Assembly: GCA_946557105.1 (NCBI GenBank)
Contig: CAMNSZ010000003.1
Coordinates: 62,001-126,000 of the forward strand
DNA: 64,000 bases
DNA from: an uncultured Lachnospiraceae bacterium
Lineage (GTDB): Bacteria; Bacillota; Clostridia; Lachnospirales; Lachnospiraceae
Direction of reading: 5' to 3'
The notes below the pieces were generated by a model. It worked only from the letters and a program-made list of their open reading frames with translations, was not told the DNA's origin and searched no databases. A program made the position numbers and the translations under genes. Positions 17,686-26,925 of the stretch are shown here, piece after piece (position 1 is the stretch's first letter; each line of letters opens with the position of its first letter).

Positions 17686-17703
17686 ATATTAATAAGAAGG
17701 AAA

Positions 17704-17952
17704 ATGATTAATATGTCTCAAATATATGATGTGATTATTAAAATACTAAAAGGATACTGTACGTCTGAAGTAGGGCTAGATACTGATTTATTCAAATGTG
17801 GATTGGATTCATTTAATGCCATGAATGTTTTAGTTGAGATTGAGAAGAACTATAACATCAGGTTTGAGGAAGATGATTTAGATTTAACTTGGATGAGTAC
17901 TGTTGAAAGTATAATAATGAAAGTTAAGTGTAAATTGGAGGAGAATCAATGA
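17704..17952 (+). CDS. Acyl/peptidyl carrier protein 1
   Basis: This 82-residue four-helix carrier protein has the phosphopantetheine attachment serine in FKCGLDSFNAMNVL (Ser near residue 38). It is acidic throughout, as usual. AAGAAGGAAA precedes the ATG. Its stop overlaps the ATG of the next gene by four bases (ATGA), so the carrier protein and the BtrH-like protein are made in step and probably act together. It belongs to the first carrier/BtrH-like/toroid triplet. Confidence 0.9.
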   Translation: MINMSQIYDVIIKILKGYCTSEVGLDTDLFKCGLDSFNAMNVLVEIEKNYNIRFEEDDLDLTWMSTVESIIMKVKCKLEENQ

Positions 17953-18983
17953 TCAAAGCACAATACGATTGTGATGTGTTATTAAAAAACTTAATCTCTC
18001 AATATGGATATTATGTTGATTTACTTAGTTGTAATGAATATACCATTTGGTATTTAATAAGACAAGCTGGTGTTGATAACTTTATACCTGTAATTGGCAC
18101 AAGAGCTTTTATTAATCAAGAAATGCTAATAGATTCTGATATATTTATATTACATGAAGACAAAAATATAGACTGCATAATTAAGAATCTGAATGAGTAT
18201 TATCATATCGGAATTCATTCATACGATGATAAAAAAGAGGATATACATAGTTTCATTTGTAAAGCACTAGAAAAGAATCAGTTCGTATATACATATTATG
18301 ATCATTTTTATGATTCCTTAGTTGATGGAGAACGAAAACATGATTACCATGGACATCCGATTACTGGCTATGATAGTAAACATGGGCTTTATGAAAGTAT
18401 ATATCCAGATATTTTTTTAGTAAGGGTTGATGATATGCAAATGATGATGAAACATTGTACTAAAATATTTAATGCAAGACCGTATTATTTCTATTTGGAT
18501 ATGTCAAATGCTATAGATGTAAAAGTAATAAAGAATCATGTTCGTCAAGATTTGCTCGAAGATTGTAATAACATAGAAAGTGAATGGAAAGAAGAAATTA
18601 CTGCATTTGAAAAATATATTCAATTGTTCCCAAGCATATATGATTTTGAAGAGGAGAATCAGGTAAAATATGTTTTAGAGCAAAGAATATTATTTAATAC
18701 AATACTAGAGGGGGTAAATGGGAATTTCTTATTAAAGCTTCAATTGATTCAAGAAATTTTTGGGATAAATACAGAGGAGTTACGAATGAAATTTCTACAG
18801 AACAGAAGAAAGAGCGTTATAATTGCTAATATGTTTCGTAAGGCATCAATTTTGGTAACTAAAGATAAAAAATATTTTCAACAATGTGTTATTCAGACCA
18901 TAAATAAGATTTCAGATGTGTTTATTCGTGAGAATGAGAATCTTTTAATGAAGTATGTTGCCTTAATGAAAGGAATGGTGTGA
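17949..18983 (+). CDS. BtrH-like papain-fold acyltransferase 1
   Basis: The 344-residue protein has an N-terminal cysteine context (LLSCNEYTIWYLIRQAG) and a later His/GYD segment (HDYHGHPITGYDSKHG). These occupy the places of the Cys and His in BtrH, the acyltransferase that moves an aminoacyl chain from an ACP to butirosin's aminoglycoside core. The C-terminal half is helical, with a YVLEQRILFNTIL segment. GGAGGAG is well placed upstream and the start overlaps the ACP stop. The likely role is transfer or condensation of an acyl group carried on ACP 1. The family match is moderate and the acceptor is unknown. Confidence 0.6.
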   Translation: MIKAQYDCDVLLKNLISQYGYYVDLLSCNEYTIWYLIRQAGVDNFIPVIGTRAFINQEMLIDSDIFILHEDKNIDCIIKNLNEYYHIGIHSYDDKKEDIHSFICKALEKNQFVYTYYDHFYDSLVDGERKHDYHGHPITGYDSKHGLYESIYPDIFLVRVDDMQMMMKHCTKIFNARPYYFYLDMSNAIDVKVIKNHVRQDLLEDCNNIESEWKEEITAFEKYIQLFPSIYDFEEENQVKYVLEQRILFNTILEGVNGNFLLKLQLIQEIFGINTEELRMKFLQNRRKSVIIANMFRKASILVTKDKKYFQQCVIQTINKISDVFIRENENLLMKYVALMKGMV

Positions 18984-18989
18984 TTACAA

Positions 18990-19814
18990 GTGTCATTTAA
19001 TGTTGATAAAGCGATTGAATTTGTTTTTCAAAATGGTAATGCATTTCAACAGGCATATTTTAAAGCACTATTTGATCGAAATCTTGTAGAATATGCTTTG
19101 CTATCCTTAGCTCGTTATCAGAATGACGATGGAGGGTTTTTTGGACTAGATAGCGATTATAATGGAAAAGCAAGTAGTATTACATGCACTATGATTGCGT
19201 TAAGCAAACTTGAACGTCTTGGGGTAGATTCAGGAGTGTTATACGATGCTACGATTGCTTATCTACAAAGAGAACAGAAAAAGAAAGGCTTTTGGGATGA
19301 ATCGTATAAAGTTTTAGAGTCGCAGCCTCCTAAATGGTATTATCCAAAATATATGATCAATCAAGTGTGGCTTACGAATGGCATATTACGATATCTCATT
19401 ACAAAGAGAAATATTAATCAAGATATGCTTGAGAAGGCACAATCATTTTTAAGGTTACATTGGAATGGTAGCAGTTTTCCAGGTTATGACCATAATAATT
19501 GGATGGCAATCATAGGATTTCATAATAGTGATCAGATGATTCATAGACAGATTGCTGAATCGTGTATGTACAATTTAATTAATCATATTAGTGAATACGA
19601 TCTCGGAGACATAAATTGGGTATTAGAATCAATGATGAGTATGCAGATATCGAGTAGCCATCCGGTGGTAGTACAAGGTTTAGAACTTTTAGAGAATGGA
19701 CAGCGAGAAGATGGAGGTCTTAGCACAAGTTATGGTGAATTGCATCGAGTTGATACGACTATAGATGCACTTGATGCTTTGGCATTTTATAATCATATAC
19801 AAAGAAAGATATAA
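18990..19814 (+). CDS. Alpha/alpha-toroid (prenyltransferase/terpene-cyclase-fold) protein 1
   Basis: The 274-residue product has repeated QW-like motifs: RYQNDDGGFFGLDSD near residue 35 and QREDGGLSTSYGELHRVDT near residue 242. Both are followed by helix pairs with T/S-rich caps. This is the helical toroid seen in squalene cyclases, protein prenyltransferase beta subunits and some stand-alone pathway proteins. The DxDD acid motif of cyclases is not evident, so cyclase activity is doubtful. GTG is the start, with AAGGA about 14 bases upstream, six bases after the BtrH-like gene. Its role in the pathway is unknown. Confidence 0.65.
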   Translation: MSFNVDKAIEFVFQNGNAFQQAYFKALFDRNLVEYALLSLARYQNDDGGFFGLDSDYNGKASSITCTMIALSKLERLGVDSGVLYDATIAYLQREQKKKGFWDESYKVLESQPPKWYYPKYMINQVWLTNGILRYLITKRNINQDMLEKAQSFLRLHWNGSSFPGYDHNNWMAIIGFHNSDQMIHRQIAESCMYNLINHISEYDLGDINWVLESMMSMQISSSHPVVVQGLELLENGQREDGGLSTSYGELHRVDTTIDALDALAFYNHIQRKI

Positions 19815-19892
19815 GAAATGCTTTTGACCAAAGATATTAATTACGAATGAGTTTATTACAAATAGTATAACATTACAGGAGGTAAGAATAGT

Positions 19893-20141
19893 ATGAAGAA
19901 TGAAGTAGAAGGAAAGATTTTAGAAATATTTAGAAAGAGTCTTACTGACGTTAACTTAGATGACAAAAAATTAGTAGAAGCCCCTCTATCTACATTGAAT
20001 CTAGATTCTATAACTTTCATAAAAATTATAGTCGAGGTAGAAATGGAGTTTGATATTGAAATTGAGCCAGAAGAACTTGATGCCACTATATTTTATAATA
20101 TTAGAAGTTTTGTTCAGCACGTGGAAGAAATGCTTACCTAA
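19893..20141 (+). CDS. Acyl/peptidyl carrier protein 2
   Basis: This 82-residue carrier protein has the attachment serine in STLNLDSITFIKII (Ser about residue 37) and an acidic helix II to III region (EVEMEFDIEIEPEEL). ACAGGAGGT precedes the ATG. It begins a second carrier/BtrH-like series, parallel to the one that starts at 17704. Confidence 0.9.
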   Translation: MKNEVEGKILEIFRKSLTDVNLDDKKLVEAPLSTLNLDSITFIKIIVEVEMEFDIEIEPEELDATIFYNIRSFVQHVEEMLT

Positions 20142-20188
20142 GTATAAGTATACTAAGAGATATTCCTACTATACTAGGGGGCAAAATT

Positions 20189-21265
20189 ATGTATAAGTTG
20201 GATGAATTTTATACTTCAACAGGTCAGATATGCATTATGAGTTGTATTAGCGATATATTCAATTTTTATGGCTTAAATGTAAATGAAAGTATTGTTTTTT
20301 GCTTGGCTGAAGCAGGATTATTCTATTATAAACCTATTGATTTAGAAAGTGTATTATCTGAACATAAGGAAATGACTTTATTTGATTTAGTTATGGGTGG
20401 AATGAAATATAATATTCCATTAATGATAAAAAATATAATTCAACATTTTGAGTTCACAATAGAGACAAGCAGTAATACTGAGAAGAGAGTCGTACAAGAG
20501 TTTATTGAGAAGCACATTCAAAATGGGCGGCCAGTGTTATCGCTTTTATCAAGAGAATTTCTAGGTTATTTAATGCCCAAATATAAAAATCGTATCTCTC
20601 ATTCAATTAATATTATTGGATATGATTGGGAAAATAATCAAGTATACGCGTCAGATTCATATATTCCTACTAGCCCAACAACAGCGTATAATGGCGTTCT
20701 TTTATTTAATGAATATTTACAGTGCTTACAAACATCAGAAGATATATTTATGCAAGACTTTGGATTTCGTAATATTGTATTTGAAAAACATTCATCTTGC
20801 ACATTTGATGATTTATCGTATGACGCAGCACTCAGCCCACTAAAACATATGGCGGTAGAGTTTTTTGATAGCAATTTGCTACAAGGTAATATATACACAG
20901 GCATGAAAGCGTATCAACAGTTTTATGAGGACTATGATAAGTGGACTAAAATTGATAATAAAGTTATATTTTCACAAGTAATGAGATATGTACATAGTCG
21001 ACTTACTAATTTTGGGGGACCAGTAGTTACATACAGTTTATTTCATGAATATATCAGAAATCTTTTGATAAAAAAACAAGATTTATCATTATGTAAGATG
21101 TATTCTATATGCAATGATCTTGAAACAAAATGGTTTGTAATAGCTAATTTATTTGGTAAGGCTTCATTTTATGCAAATGACAATACAATGGAAAATCTTA
21201 GAGAACGAGTAAGAGCTGTTATAACTGATATGAATCAAATGTATCATATGATATTGGATATTTAA
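20189..21265 (+). CDS. BtrH-like papain-fold acyltransferase 2
   Basis: Of the three this 358-residue protein resembles BtrH best. It has TGQICIMSCISDIFNFYG near residue 10 (candidate nucleophile Cys), a SIVFCLAEAGLFYY segment that parallels the Sxx-lGxGl-F pattern of the family, and SHSINIIGYDWENNQVYASD near residue 138 with the candidate His. The remaining 180 residues are helical. AGGGGGC precedes the ATG by seven bases. The expected reaction is transfer of an acyl group from carrier protein 2 to an amine or alcohol. Substrate and product are not known. Confidence 0.7.
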   Translation: MYKLDEFYTSTGQICIMSCISDIFNFYGLNVNESIVFCLAEAGLFYYKPIDLESVLSEHKEMTLFDLVMGGMKYNIPLMIKNIIQHFEFTIETSSNTEKRVVQEFIEKHIQNGRPVLSLLSREFLGYLMPKYKNRISHSINIIGYDWENNQVYASDSYIPTSPTTAYNGVLLFNEYLQCLQTSEDIFMQDFGFRNIVFEKHSSCTFDDLSYDAALSPLKHMAVEFFDSNLLQGNIYTGMKAYQQFYEDYDKWTKIDNKVIFSQVMRYVHSRLTNFGGPVVTYSLFHEYIRNLLIKKQDLSLCKMYSICNDLETKWFVIANLFGKASFYANDNTMENLRERVRAVITDMNQMYHMILDI

Positions 21266-21288
21266 GAAAAAGATTGGGGGTTATATTT

Positions 21289-22716
21289 TTGTTTGAATTA
21301 AAGCTAAAAAGTTATAGAAAGAAGTTAACATTAAATCAGGATTATCGTAATTTTTTTCATAAGCCTATCATTTTTTATTTAATAAATAAAGACGATGCTA
21401 GACCTTTTTTTGTAACATTTGCTATTCTTGATTTTAACAATCAGGAAATACTTTATTTATTCTCGTATGATAGTGAGAATATTAATATTGTAAATAGTCA
21501 AAAAGAGAATGAAAAATTTATTGTTGAAAAAACGCCACATATGACGCTTGGTATCCATGATGGTGTAGATTTCTTGACTTTTCTTGATGAAGAGCAATAT
21601 ATATTTTATGTTAATTATAAAGATTTAACAATGAAAGTGTATACTGGTGATGATCTTGTTCAAGACAAGAGTGTTCAGATGAAACGAATTAGTTCAACAG
21701 TATATAAGGATGCGGAGGATTCAAATTACTTCTATTTAACAATTACAGATTCTTCAAACTGTGTTCATATTTATCGAGCTTCTTTGACTCTCGATGAGTT
21801 CAATGAAATAGATAAATTTCAAGGATATGAAGTTCCTCCACATGTCATTCGTGATTGTAAGGATCATCTTCTTCTTAGCCATGTATTCAAATACCCAACT
21901 TTCCTTCTTGGAGATAGTGGAAAAGTTTTAGACCAAAATACATTGGCTGGAATGATTTTGAGAAATGCAATAAAAATTGTAATGAAGTCGCAGCCAGAAA
22001 GTAAACCAAATTATGATTTGAAGTATATATCACTTACGAAAGAGCAAAAAGTAGAAATTATAAAGTTATTAAAAGATAAGTATAAAGTTAAAATATTACC
22101 AGGTGAAATATTATTACTAAATAAACAAACGAAAGAAAAGCAAACGTATGAAACATCAGGTGGTACACCGGCACATTTTGAAATTGACCCTGTTACTAAT
22201 ACAATTTATACGTCTTCTCATAATTTTATTATAGTTCAAGGAGCATTTATTTATTATGAACCAGCAGTGATTGATAAATTTAAGTTAATTGATAATCATC
22301 TAGAATTGGTTGGTTCTTTCCAATATGAAGATGGTTATAGATATACTTCTCACCGGGTGTTTTATCATAAAGGAAATTCATATATATGTACTTTTGCGCA
22401 GCCGAATAGACTAATGATTATTGACGCTTCAAATATGGAATTAGTATTTTATGAAGATATTGATGATAACAGTTTGAGTGAGGCTGAGGATCCGTTTTTA
22501 TATGTTAATACTGAAAAGAGCTCAAATGAGATTGTAACCATCGAAACTTCAGCGAATGGAGAGTATATATTATTTATTAGTTTACAATATATATATATTT
22601 ATGATTTCGAGAAACGAAAAATATGTGAAAGATTTTCATATCACTCAGTTTTTTCAGACAATATGGATTTGTCAGATTATCAATTAAGGACATTACATAT
22701 TAATTATATTGAATAG
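21289..22716 (+). CDS. Beta-propeller-like protein of unknown function
   Basis: I recognise no precise family. The 475 residues read as successive short beta strands, with repeated phrases such as YLFSYDSEN, YIYIYDFEKRKI, FEIDPVTNTIYTSSHN and LMIIDASNMELVFYED, typical of a YVTN/WD-like propeller. No signal peptide is visible, so it is probably cytoplasmic. TTG 21289 lies seven bases after GGGGGT and is preferred over the upstream TTG at 21274. It sits between a BtrH-like protein and a toroid protein in the second triplet. It might be a scaffold or a divergent enzyme. Confidence 0.5.
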   Translation: MFELKLKSYRKKLTLNQDYRNFFHKPIIFYLINKDDARPFFVTFAILDFNNQEILYLFSYDSENINIVNSQKENEKFIVEKTPHMTLGIHDGVDFLTFLDEEQYIFYVNYKDLTMKVYTGDDLVQDKSVQMKRISSTVYKDAEDSNYFYLTITDSSNCVHIYRASLTLDEFNEIDKFQGYEVPPHVIRDCKDHLLLSHVFKYPTFLLGDSGKVLDQNTLAGMILRNAIKIVMKSQPESKPNYDLKYISLTKEQKVEIIKLLKDKYKVKILPGEILLLNKQTKEKQTYETSGGTPAHFEIDPVTNTIYTSSHNFIIVQGAFIYYEPAVIDKFKLIDNHLELVGSFQYEDGYRYTSHRVFYHKGNSYICTFAQPNRLMIIDASNMELVFYEDIDDNSLSEAEDPFLYVNTEKSSNEIVTIETSANGEYILFISLQYIYIYDFEKRKICERFSYHSVFSDNMDLSDYQLRTLHINYIE

Positions 22717-22805
22717 AGCAGACAAAATCCTGACATGTGCAATGATTAAAAAAAGAAAGGAAACGCTGATGTAAGATTTTTGCTTATATCATGAAGGTGA
22801 TTATT

Positions 22806-23765
22806 ATGATGTTAGATGCTTTGGATTATGAAAGAATTAGAAAATGGATATACACTAATGCTAGACCATTAGAATATGCAAAATGGAGATATCATTTTGA
22901 GGGAGAAAGTGTAGAGGAAGTATTAAGAATTGTACGTCAATATCAAAATCCAGATGGTGGATTTGGGAATGCATTTGAAGCTGATTCATGGAATCATAAT
23001 TCTTCTCCATATACAACATCCATTGCAATATTATTGTTAGAAGAATTAAGTATAGCAGATGCTGACGATGAAATTATAAAAGGAATATTAAATTATCTAG
23101 AAAATACAAATGATTTTGTTGATGGTTTTTGGCCAGCTACAATTCCAAGCAATAACGACTATCCGCATGCACCATGGTGGACTTTTATTTCAAAAGAAAA
23201 TTTAGCAGAATGGGGATATAATCCAACTGCATTACTTGCAGGATTTATTATTCGCTTTGCAAATGTAGGTTCGGACATTTACAAAAAAGCTGTTGATATA
23301 GCAAAGCGTGCTGTGGAATGTTATCTTTGTGAAAAAGATGACCAAGGGAAATTATATCGAGATTTGAACCGTGAAGGAGAGATTACTTGTTTCTCATATT
23401 TAGTTAGCAGTTTGGAAACCACTACCATAGTAAGTCATAATAGAGTTACTGATTTGAAAAATGCATTAAAAGAGCAGGTTGCAAAATTTATAGAAAAGAA
23501 CACAGCAAACTGGAATAAATATTGCTGTAAACCATCACAGTTTATTGATTCCCCCAATAATATTTTTTATGAAAACAATGAAGAAATTGTTGAGTACGAA
23601 TTAGACTATATAATAAAAAATAGAAACTCTGATGGTGTTTGGAATATTGTTTGGAACTGGATGGATTATAGTGAACAATGGAATATCAGTAGAAACTGGT
23701 GGAAATCTCAATTGGTGATACAGAACATGCTATTACTAAAAGCTTTCAATAGAATTAAAAAGTAA
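22806..23765 (+). CDS. Alpha/alpha-toroid (prenyltransferase-fold) protein 2
   Basis: The product is about 319 residues, with the QW-like motif RQYQNPDGGFGNAFEAD near residue 40 followed by alternating helices. A second DGVWNIVWNW motif lies near residue 282. The fold matches the other toroid at 18990, though the sequence is distinct. I set the start at ATG 22806, after AAGGTGA, rather than at ATG 22791. Upstream, AAAGAAAGG is followed by a bare ATG TAA. The protein closes the second carrier/BtrH-like series. Its chemistry, if any, is unknown. Confidence 0.65.
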   Translation: MMLDALDYERIRKWIYTNARPLEYAKWRYHFEGESVEEVLRIVRQYQNPDGGFGNAFEADSWNHNSSPYTTSIAILLLEELSIADADDEIIKGILNYLENTNDFVDGFWPATIPSNNDYPHAPWWTFISKENLAEWGYNPTALLAGFIIRFANVGSDIYKKAVDIAKRAVECYLCEKDDQGKLYRDLNREGEITCFSYLVSSLETTTIVSHNRVTDLKNALKEQVAKFIEKNTANWNKYCCKPSQFIDSPNNIFYENNEEIVEYELDYIIKNRNSDGVWNIVWNWMDYSEQWNISRNWWKSQLVIQNMLLLKAFNRIKK

Positions 23766-23803
23766 GATTGTGAAGAAATTAAGGAAGATTGAAGGTGAGT
23801 ATG

Positions 23804-24730
23804 ATGAAATTGTTAGCACCTGTTAATTCCTTAGATTCTTGCAAAATGCAACTTGAATCTGGAGCTGAGGAATTGTATGTTGGGCTAAGAGCGGATTATT
23901 CAAAGAAGTTTAGTTTCTCTGCAAGATTTCAAATTGATGATAATGGAACTGTGATGCAACCAACAAAAGCTGAATTAAAGGAAATAATTAAATACGCTAA
24001 CAGTGAGAATGTTTCTGTTAACTTAACAGCAAACGCTCAATTCTTCTCTGATTTTATGCAGAAAAATATTGACTTGCAAAAAGCTTATATTGATTATGTA
24101 CTAGACGGTATTGATTGTGGTGTTTCAGGTGTGATTGTAACTGATATTGGACTTTTGTATGTATTACAATCGTTAAATCTACCGGTGGGTATTCATTCTA
24201 GTACAGCAATTGATACAATGAGTATTTCACAAATTAAATTTTTAAAAGAACTTGGAGTAACACGGGCTATTTTATCCTATCAGATAAGTTTTGAAGAAAT
24301 TAAAGAAATCATGAAGAGTAAACTTATGGAGATTGAGGTATTTGGGTATGGTGGCTGTTCATTTAGTGGAAATTGTAATTTGGGCCATGGATTAAGTATG
24401 GGTATTCCATGCAAGAATAGGTACAATATAGATAATATGGAACAGCCATCCTGCTTCCTCGATTTAACCAAAGGTTGTGGTATTTGCTCAATTTGGGATT
24501 TAAATGAAATGGGGGTTGATTCGTTAAAAATTGTAGGGAGAGAGTTTTCTTACAAACAGATTTCACCTATTACAGAGCTTTTTAGTCAGGCTTTAAAATT
24601 GGCCAGAAAGACATCAAAAAACGAATACAATGAAAATATAGAAAAAATTATACCATTATGGTGGGAAAAGGCTGTATGTTCAAAAAATCAGTGTAAATAT
24701 TGTAATATGGCAGATGAATTTTATATTTAA
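23804..24730 (+). CDS. U32-family iron-sulfur protein, UbiU-like
   Basis: The 308-residue product starts MKLLAPVNSLDSCK and continues GAEELYVGLR, the standard opening of the U32 collagenase-like family (AGADAVYxG). The barrel core ends in a cysteine-rich segment: GGCSFSGNCNLGHG, IPCKNRY, QPSCFLD, KGCGIC. Characterised relatives such as UbiU and RlhA bind a 4Fe-4S cluster with four such cysteines and catalyse O2-independent hydroxylations, with prephenate as oxygen donor. The next gene is a second, UbiV-like U32 protein, so the pair probably works as a complex. A proteolytic role is unlikely despite the peptidase family name. Confidence 0.75.
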   Translation: MKLLAPVNSLDSCKMQLESGAEELYVGLRADYSKKFSFSARFQIDDNGTVMQPTKAELKEIIKYANSENVSVNLTANAQFFSDFMQKNIDLQKAYIDYVLDGIDCGVSGVIVTDIGLLYVLQSLNLPVGIHSSTAIDTMSISQIKFLKELGVTRAILSYQISFEEIKEIMKSKLMEIEVFGYGGCSFSGNCNLGHGLSMGIPCKNRYNIDNMEQPSCFLDLTKGCGICSIWDLNEMGVDSLKIVGREFSYKQISPITELFSQALKLARKTSKNEYNENIEKIIPLWWEKAVCSKNQCKYCNMADEFYI

Positions 24731-24865
24731 TATAGCGCTTATAAATATTGCATAAAATAGCAATAAGTTCAAACATAACAGGATAATTATGTTTTATAGC
24801 TTGAAACAAAAGTAAATGAGGAAAGGATAATGTGTATATAATGAATACAACATGTAGGAGTAAGT

Positions 24866-25741
24866 ATGCTTTCATTAAGGTATTTAACTTTAGAAATGAT
24901 AGACAGATATGATGATTGTATTATTGAAATAGGCTCTGAGAGCTGTAGCATAAAGTGTTGTAGTGAATTAGAGCGAATTTCAAAAGAATATAAACGATTT
25001 AGAAATATTAAATTCCGTATTGTGACGCCAAAAGTGCCTCAAGCAAGGTTTTCCTCCGTATTAGAAAGTGTTTTAAATGCATATGAGAAACTGAACGTCT
25101 GTGGAATCATTGTGAATGATTATGGTATTTTATATGAATTGTCCAGATTGAACTTAAACGTGCAATTAATATTTGGGCGATTACTTGTTCGAAGTGAAGA
25201 GTATGAACATAATTATAAAAAGAGAGTTCATCCAGAAGAAAAAGTAGATATGCTCAATTGCTATTTGTATCCGAGTATTTTGCATAAGAAGAAGATAGAA
25301 CTTCTTAAGAAAATGAATGTTCATGGAGTAGAATTATCTCCCTCAGATTCTGTCAAGGATATGGTGGAAAACATTCACGATTTTGGCTTAGATGTATATA
25401 TTCATTACAATACGTTGGTGGGGGCAGTAGGTAGAGCATGTACTTATGCAAAGAATAGTAATATAAGTCCTGAAAATTGCAGCTTTCTTTGCGATACTAT
25501 TCATCACATTAAATTAAATCGTATGTATGGTACATTCCCAGAGCCATCAGAGTCTGACGTGAATATGTTTGCCAATAATGCAGTGGTAGGAAATATAGTG
25601 TATTTTCTGATAGAATATGAAAGTTTTCCATATGCAAAATGTCGTGATACTATAGTAGATACAAGATTTATTCCTTCAGAAGAGGCATATATTAGGATGC
25701 TTATTAAAAAATTGGGAGGGATTATTGATGAAGATAATTAG
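24866..25741 (+). CDS. U32-family iron-sulfur protein, UbiV-like
   Basis: This 291-residue second U32 protein has a cysteine pattern RACTYAKNSNISPENCSFLC (C-x12-C-x3-C) that matches, as I recall it, the spacing of three of the four cluster ligands in E. coli UbiV. A possible fourth lies in CSIKCC near residue 30. The genes are separated by 135 bases and the order is UbiU then UbiV, as in proteobacteria. ATG 24866 has TAGGAG upstream. It overlaps the following aaRS-like gene by 14 bases. The expected role is an oxygen-independent hydroxylation step in the pathway. Confidence 0.7.
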   Translation: MLSLRYLTLEMIDRYDDCIIEIGSESCSIKCCSELERISKEYKRFRNIKFRIVTPKVPQARFSSVLESVLNAYEKLNVCGIIVNDYGILYELSRLNLNVQLIFGRLLVRSEEYEHNYKKRVHPEEKVDMLNCYLYPSILHKKKIELLKKMNVHGVELSPSDSVKDMVENIHDFGLDVYIHYNTLVGAVGRACTYAKNSNISPENCSFLCDTIHHIKLNRMYGTFPEPSESDVNMFANNAVVGNIVYFLIEYESFPYAKCRDTIVDTRFIPSEEAYIRMLIKKLGGIIDEDN

Positions 25742-26846
25742 CATTCCGATGAAAAATGAACTTAGCAAAGAAGCAGCAAGATTAATTAGTTATGGATCAG
25801 AGGAAATAGTAGGATATTCTGTAAATCATAATATACTTCAGCTACAAGTAACAGATAATGCAGATGTATCTGTAATAGAGGATAATATTCATGAGTTATT
25901 AAATGATGTTCAAGGAGAACAGGATGAAGAAATAATATATAGTAATGTTTTACAGCAAAAATTTTATAGTGATGAAGAGATAAAAAATGGAGAGATTATT
26001 CATTTTGACGACAATGGTATGGTTGTATTGTCGGAAACTGGATTAAAATTATATGAGTTTTTTGATAAATATTTCTTATCAATTCTCTCCGATATGAAGG
26101 TATCTTATATGAAGTTTCCCACACTATTAAAATTAGATACTTTATGTGATACAAACTACATGAATACATCGCCTCAGCATATTCTTCTATGTTCAAAAGT
26201 CACTGAAGCGCTTCATAAATATAAAGAATTATCAAAGAAGTACATGAGTGGAGAAATGAAAGAGATAATTAATGAACCAATGTTTTCTTTATCGCCTTCG
26301 GCATGCTTTCATGTATATCAATATCTGAGAAATAAATGTTTAGATGAAAATAGTATTTTTTCTCTGAGACAAAATGTATTTCGAAATGAAGGACATTTAA
26401 ACTGGACAGAATTGGGAAGACTGCAAGATTATAATATTAGAGAGATTGTTATGATTGGAAATAGAGACTATGTTATTGATATGCGTAAAATATTGCTTTC
26501 AAAAGTAGAACGATTGTTGAATGAATTAGGAATAAGTTATTATGTAAATATAGCCGCAGATCCATTTGTTATGCCTATAATGCAAAGGTTCGGGAAAAAT
26601 CAAAGATTAAATAGGGTGAAATATGAGTTAAGACTAATGATAGGAAAAAATGCATCTTTAGCATGTGCGTCATTTAATATTCATGGAATAACATTTTCTA
26701 GTAAGTTTGATTTTCGAGTTTTAGGATGTGAAAATACAGAATCAGGGTGCATTGGATTTGGACTTGAAAGGCTTATAATAGCATTTCTACATCAATATGG
26801 TAATAATTATGATCAATGGCCAGAAATTGTAAGAGAAAATCTTTAA
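25728..26846 (+). CDS. SerRS-like amino acid:[carrier protein] ligase
   Basis: The 372-residue protein carries class II synthetase motifs without a tRNA-binding arm. Motif 2 appears as FRNEGH followed by RLQDYNIREIVMIG, and motif 3 as GCIGFGLERLIIAFLHQYG. Three likely zinc ligands are kept: a Cys in SPSACFHVYQ, the Glu in FRNEGH and the Cys in SGCIGFG. This is the Cys/Glu/Cys set of amino acid:carrier-protein ligases, which load an amino acid on a stand-alone carrier protein. ATG 25728 has GGGAGGG seven bases upstream. The likely partner is one of the three carrier proteins. Confidence 0.75.
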   Translation: MKIISIPMKNELSKEAARLISYGSEEIVGYSVNHNILQLQVTDNADVSVIEDNIHELLNDVQGEQDEEIIYSNVLQQKFYSDEEIKNGEIIHFDDNGMVVLSETGLKLYEFFDKYFLSILSDMKVSYMKFPTLLKLDTLCDTNYMNTSPQHILLCSKVTEALHKYKELSKKYMSGEMKEIINEPMFSLSPSACFHVYQYLRNKCLDENSIFSLRQNVFRNEGHLNWTELGRLQDYNIREIVMIGNRDYVIDMRKILLSKVERLLNELGISYYVNIAADPFVMPIMQRFGKNQRLNRVKYELRLMIGKNASLACASFNIHGITFSSKFDFRVLGCENTESGCIGFGLERLIIAFLHQYGNNYDQWPEIVRENL

Positions 26847-26925
26847 TATTAATAGTTATATTTATGATATAACTAAAGTATTTAATACAACAAATTTTTA
26901 TGAATAACCAATAAGGAGGATTTAT

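Noticed and set aside
18990-23765. Toroid proteins as terpene or squalene cyclases
   Set aside because: QW-like motifs are present but no DxDD or DDxxD acid motif is visible, and no isoprenoid precursor genes are nearby.
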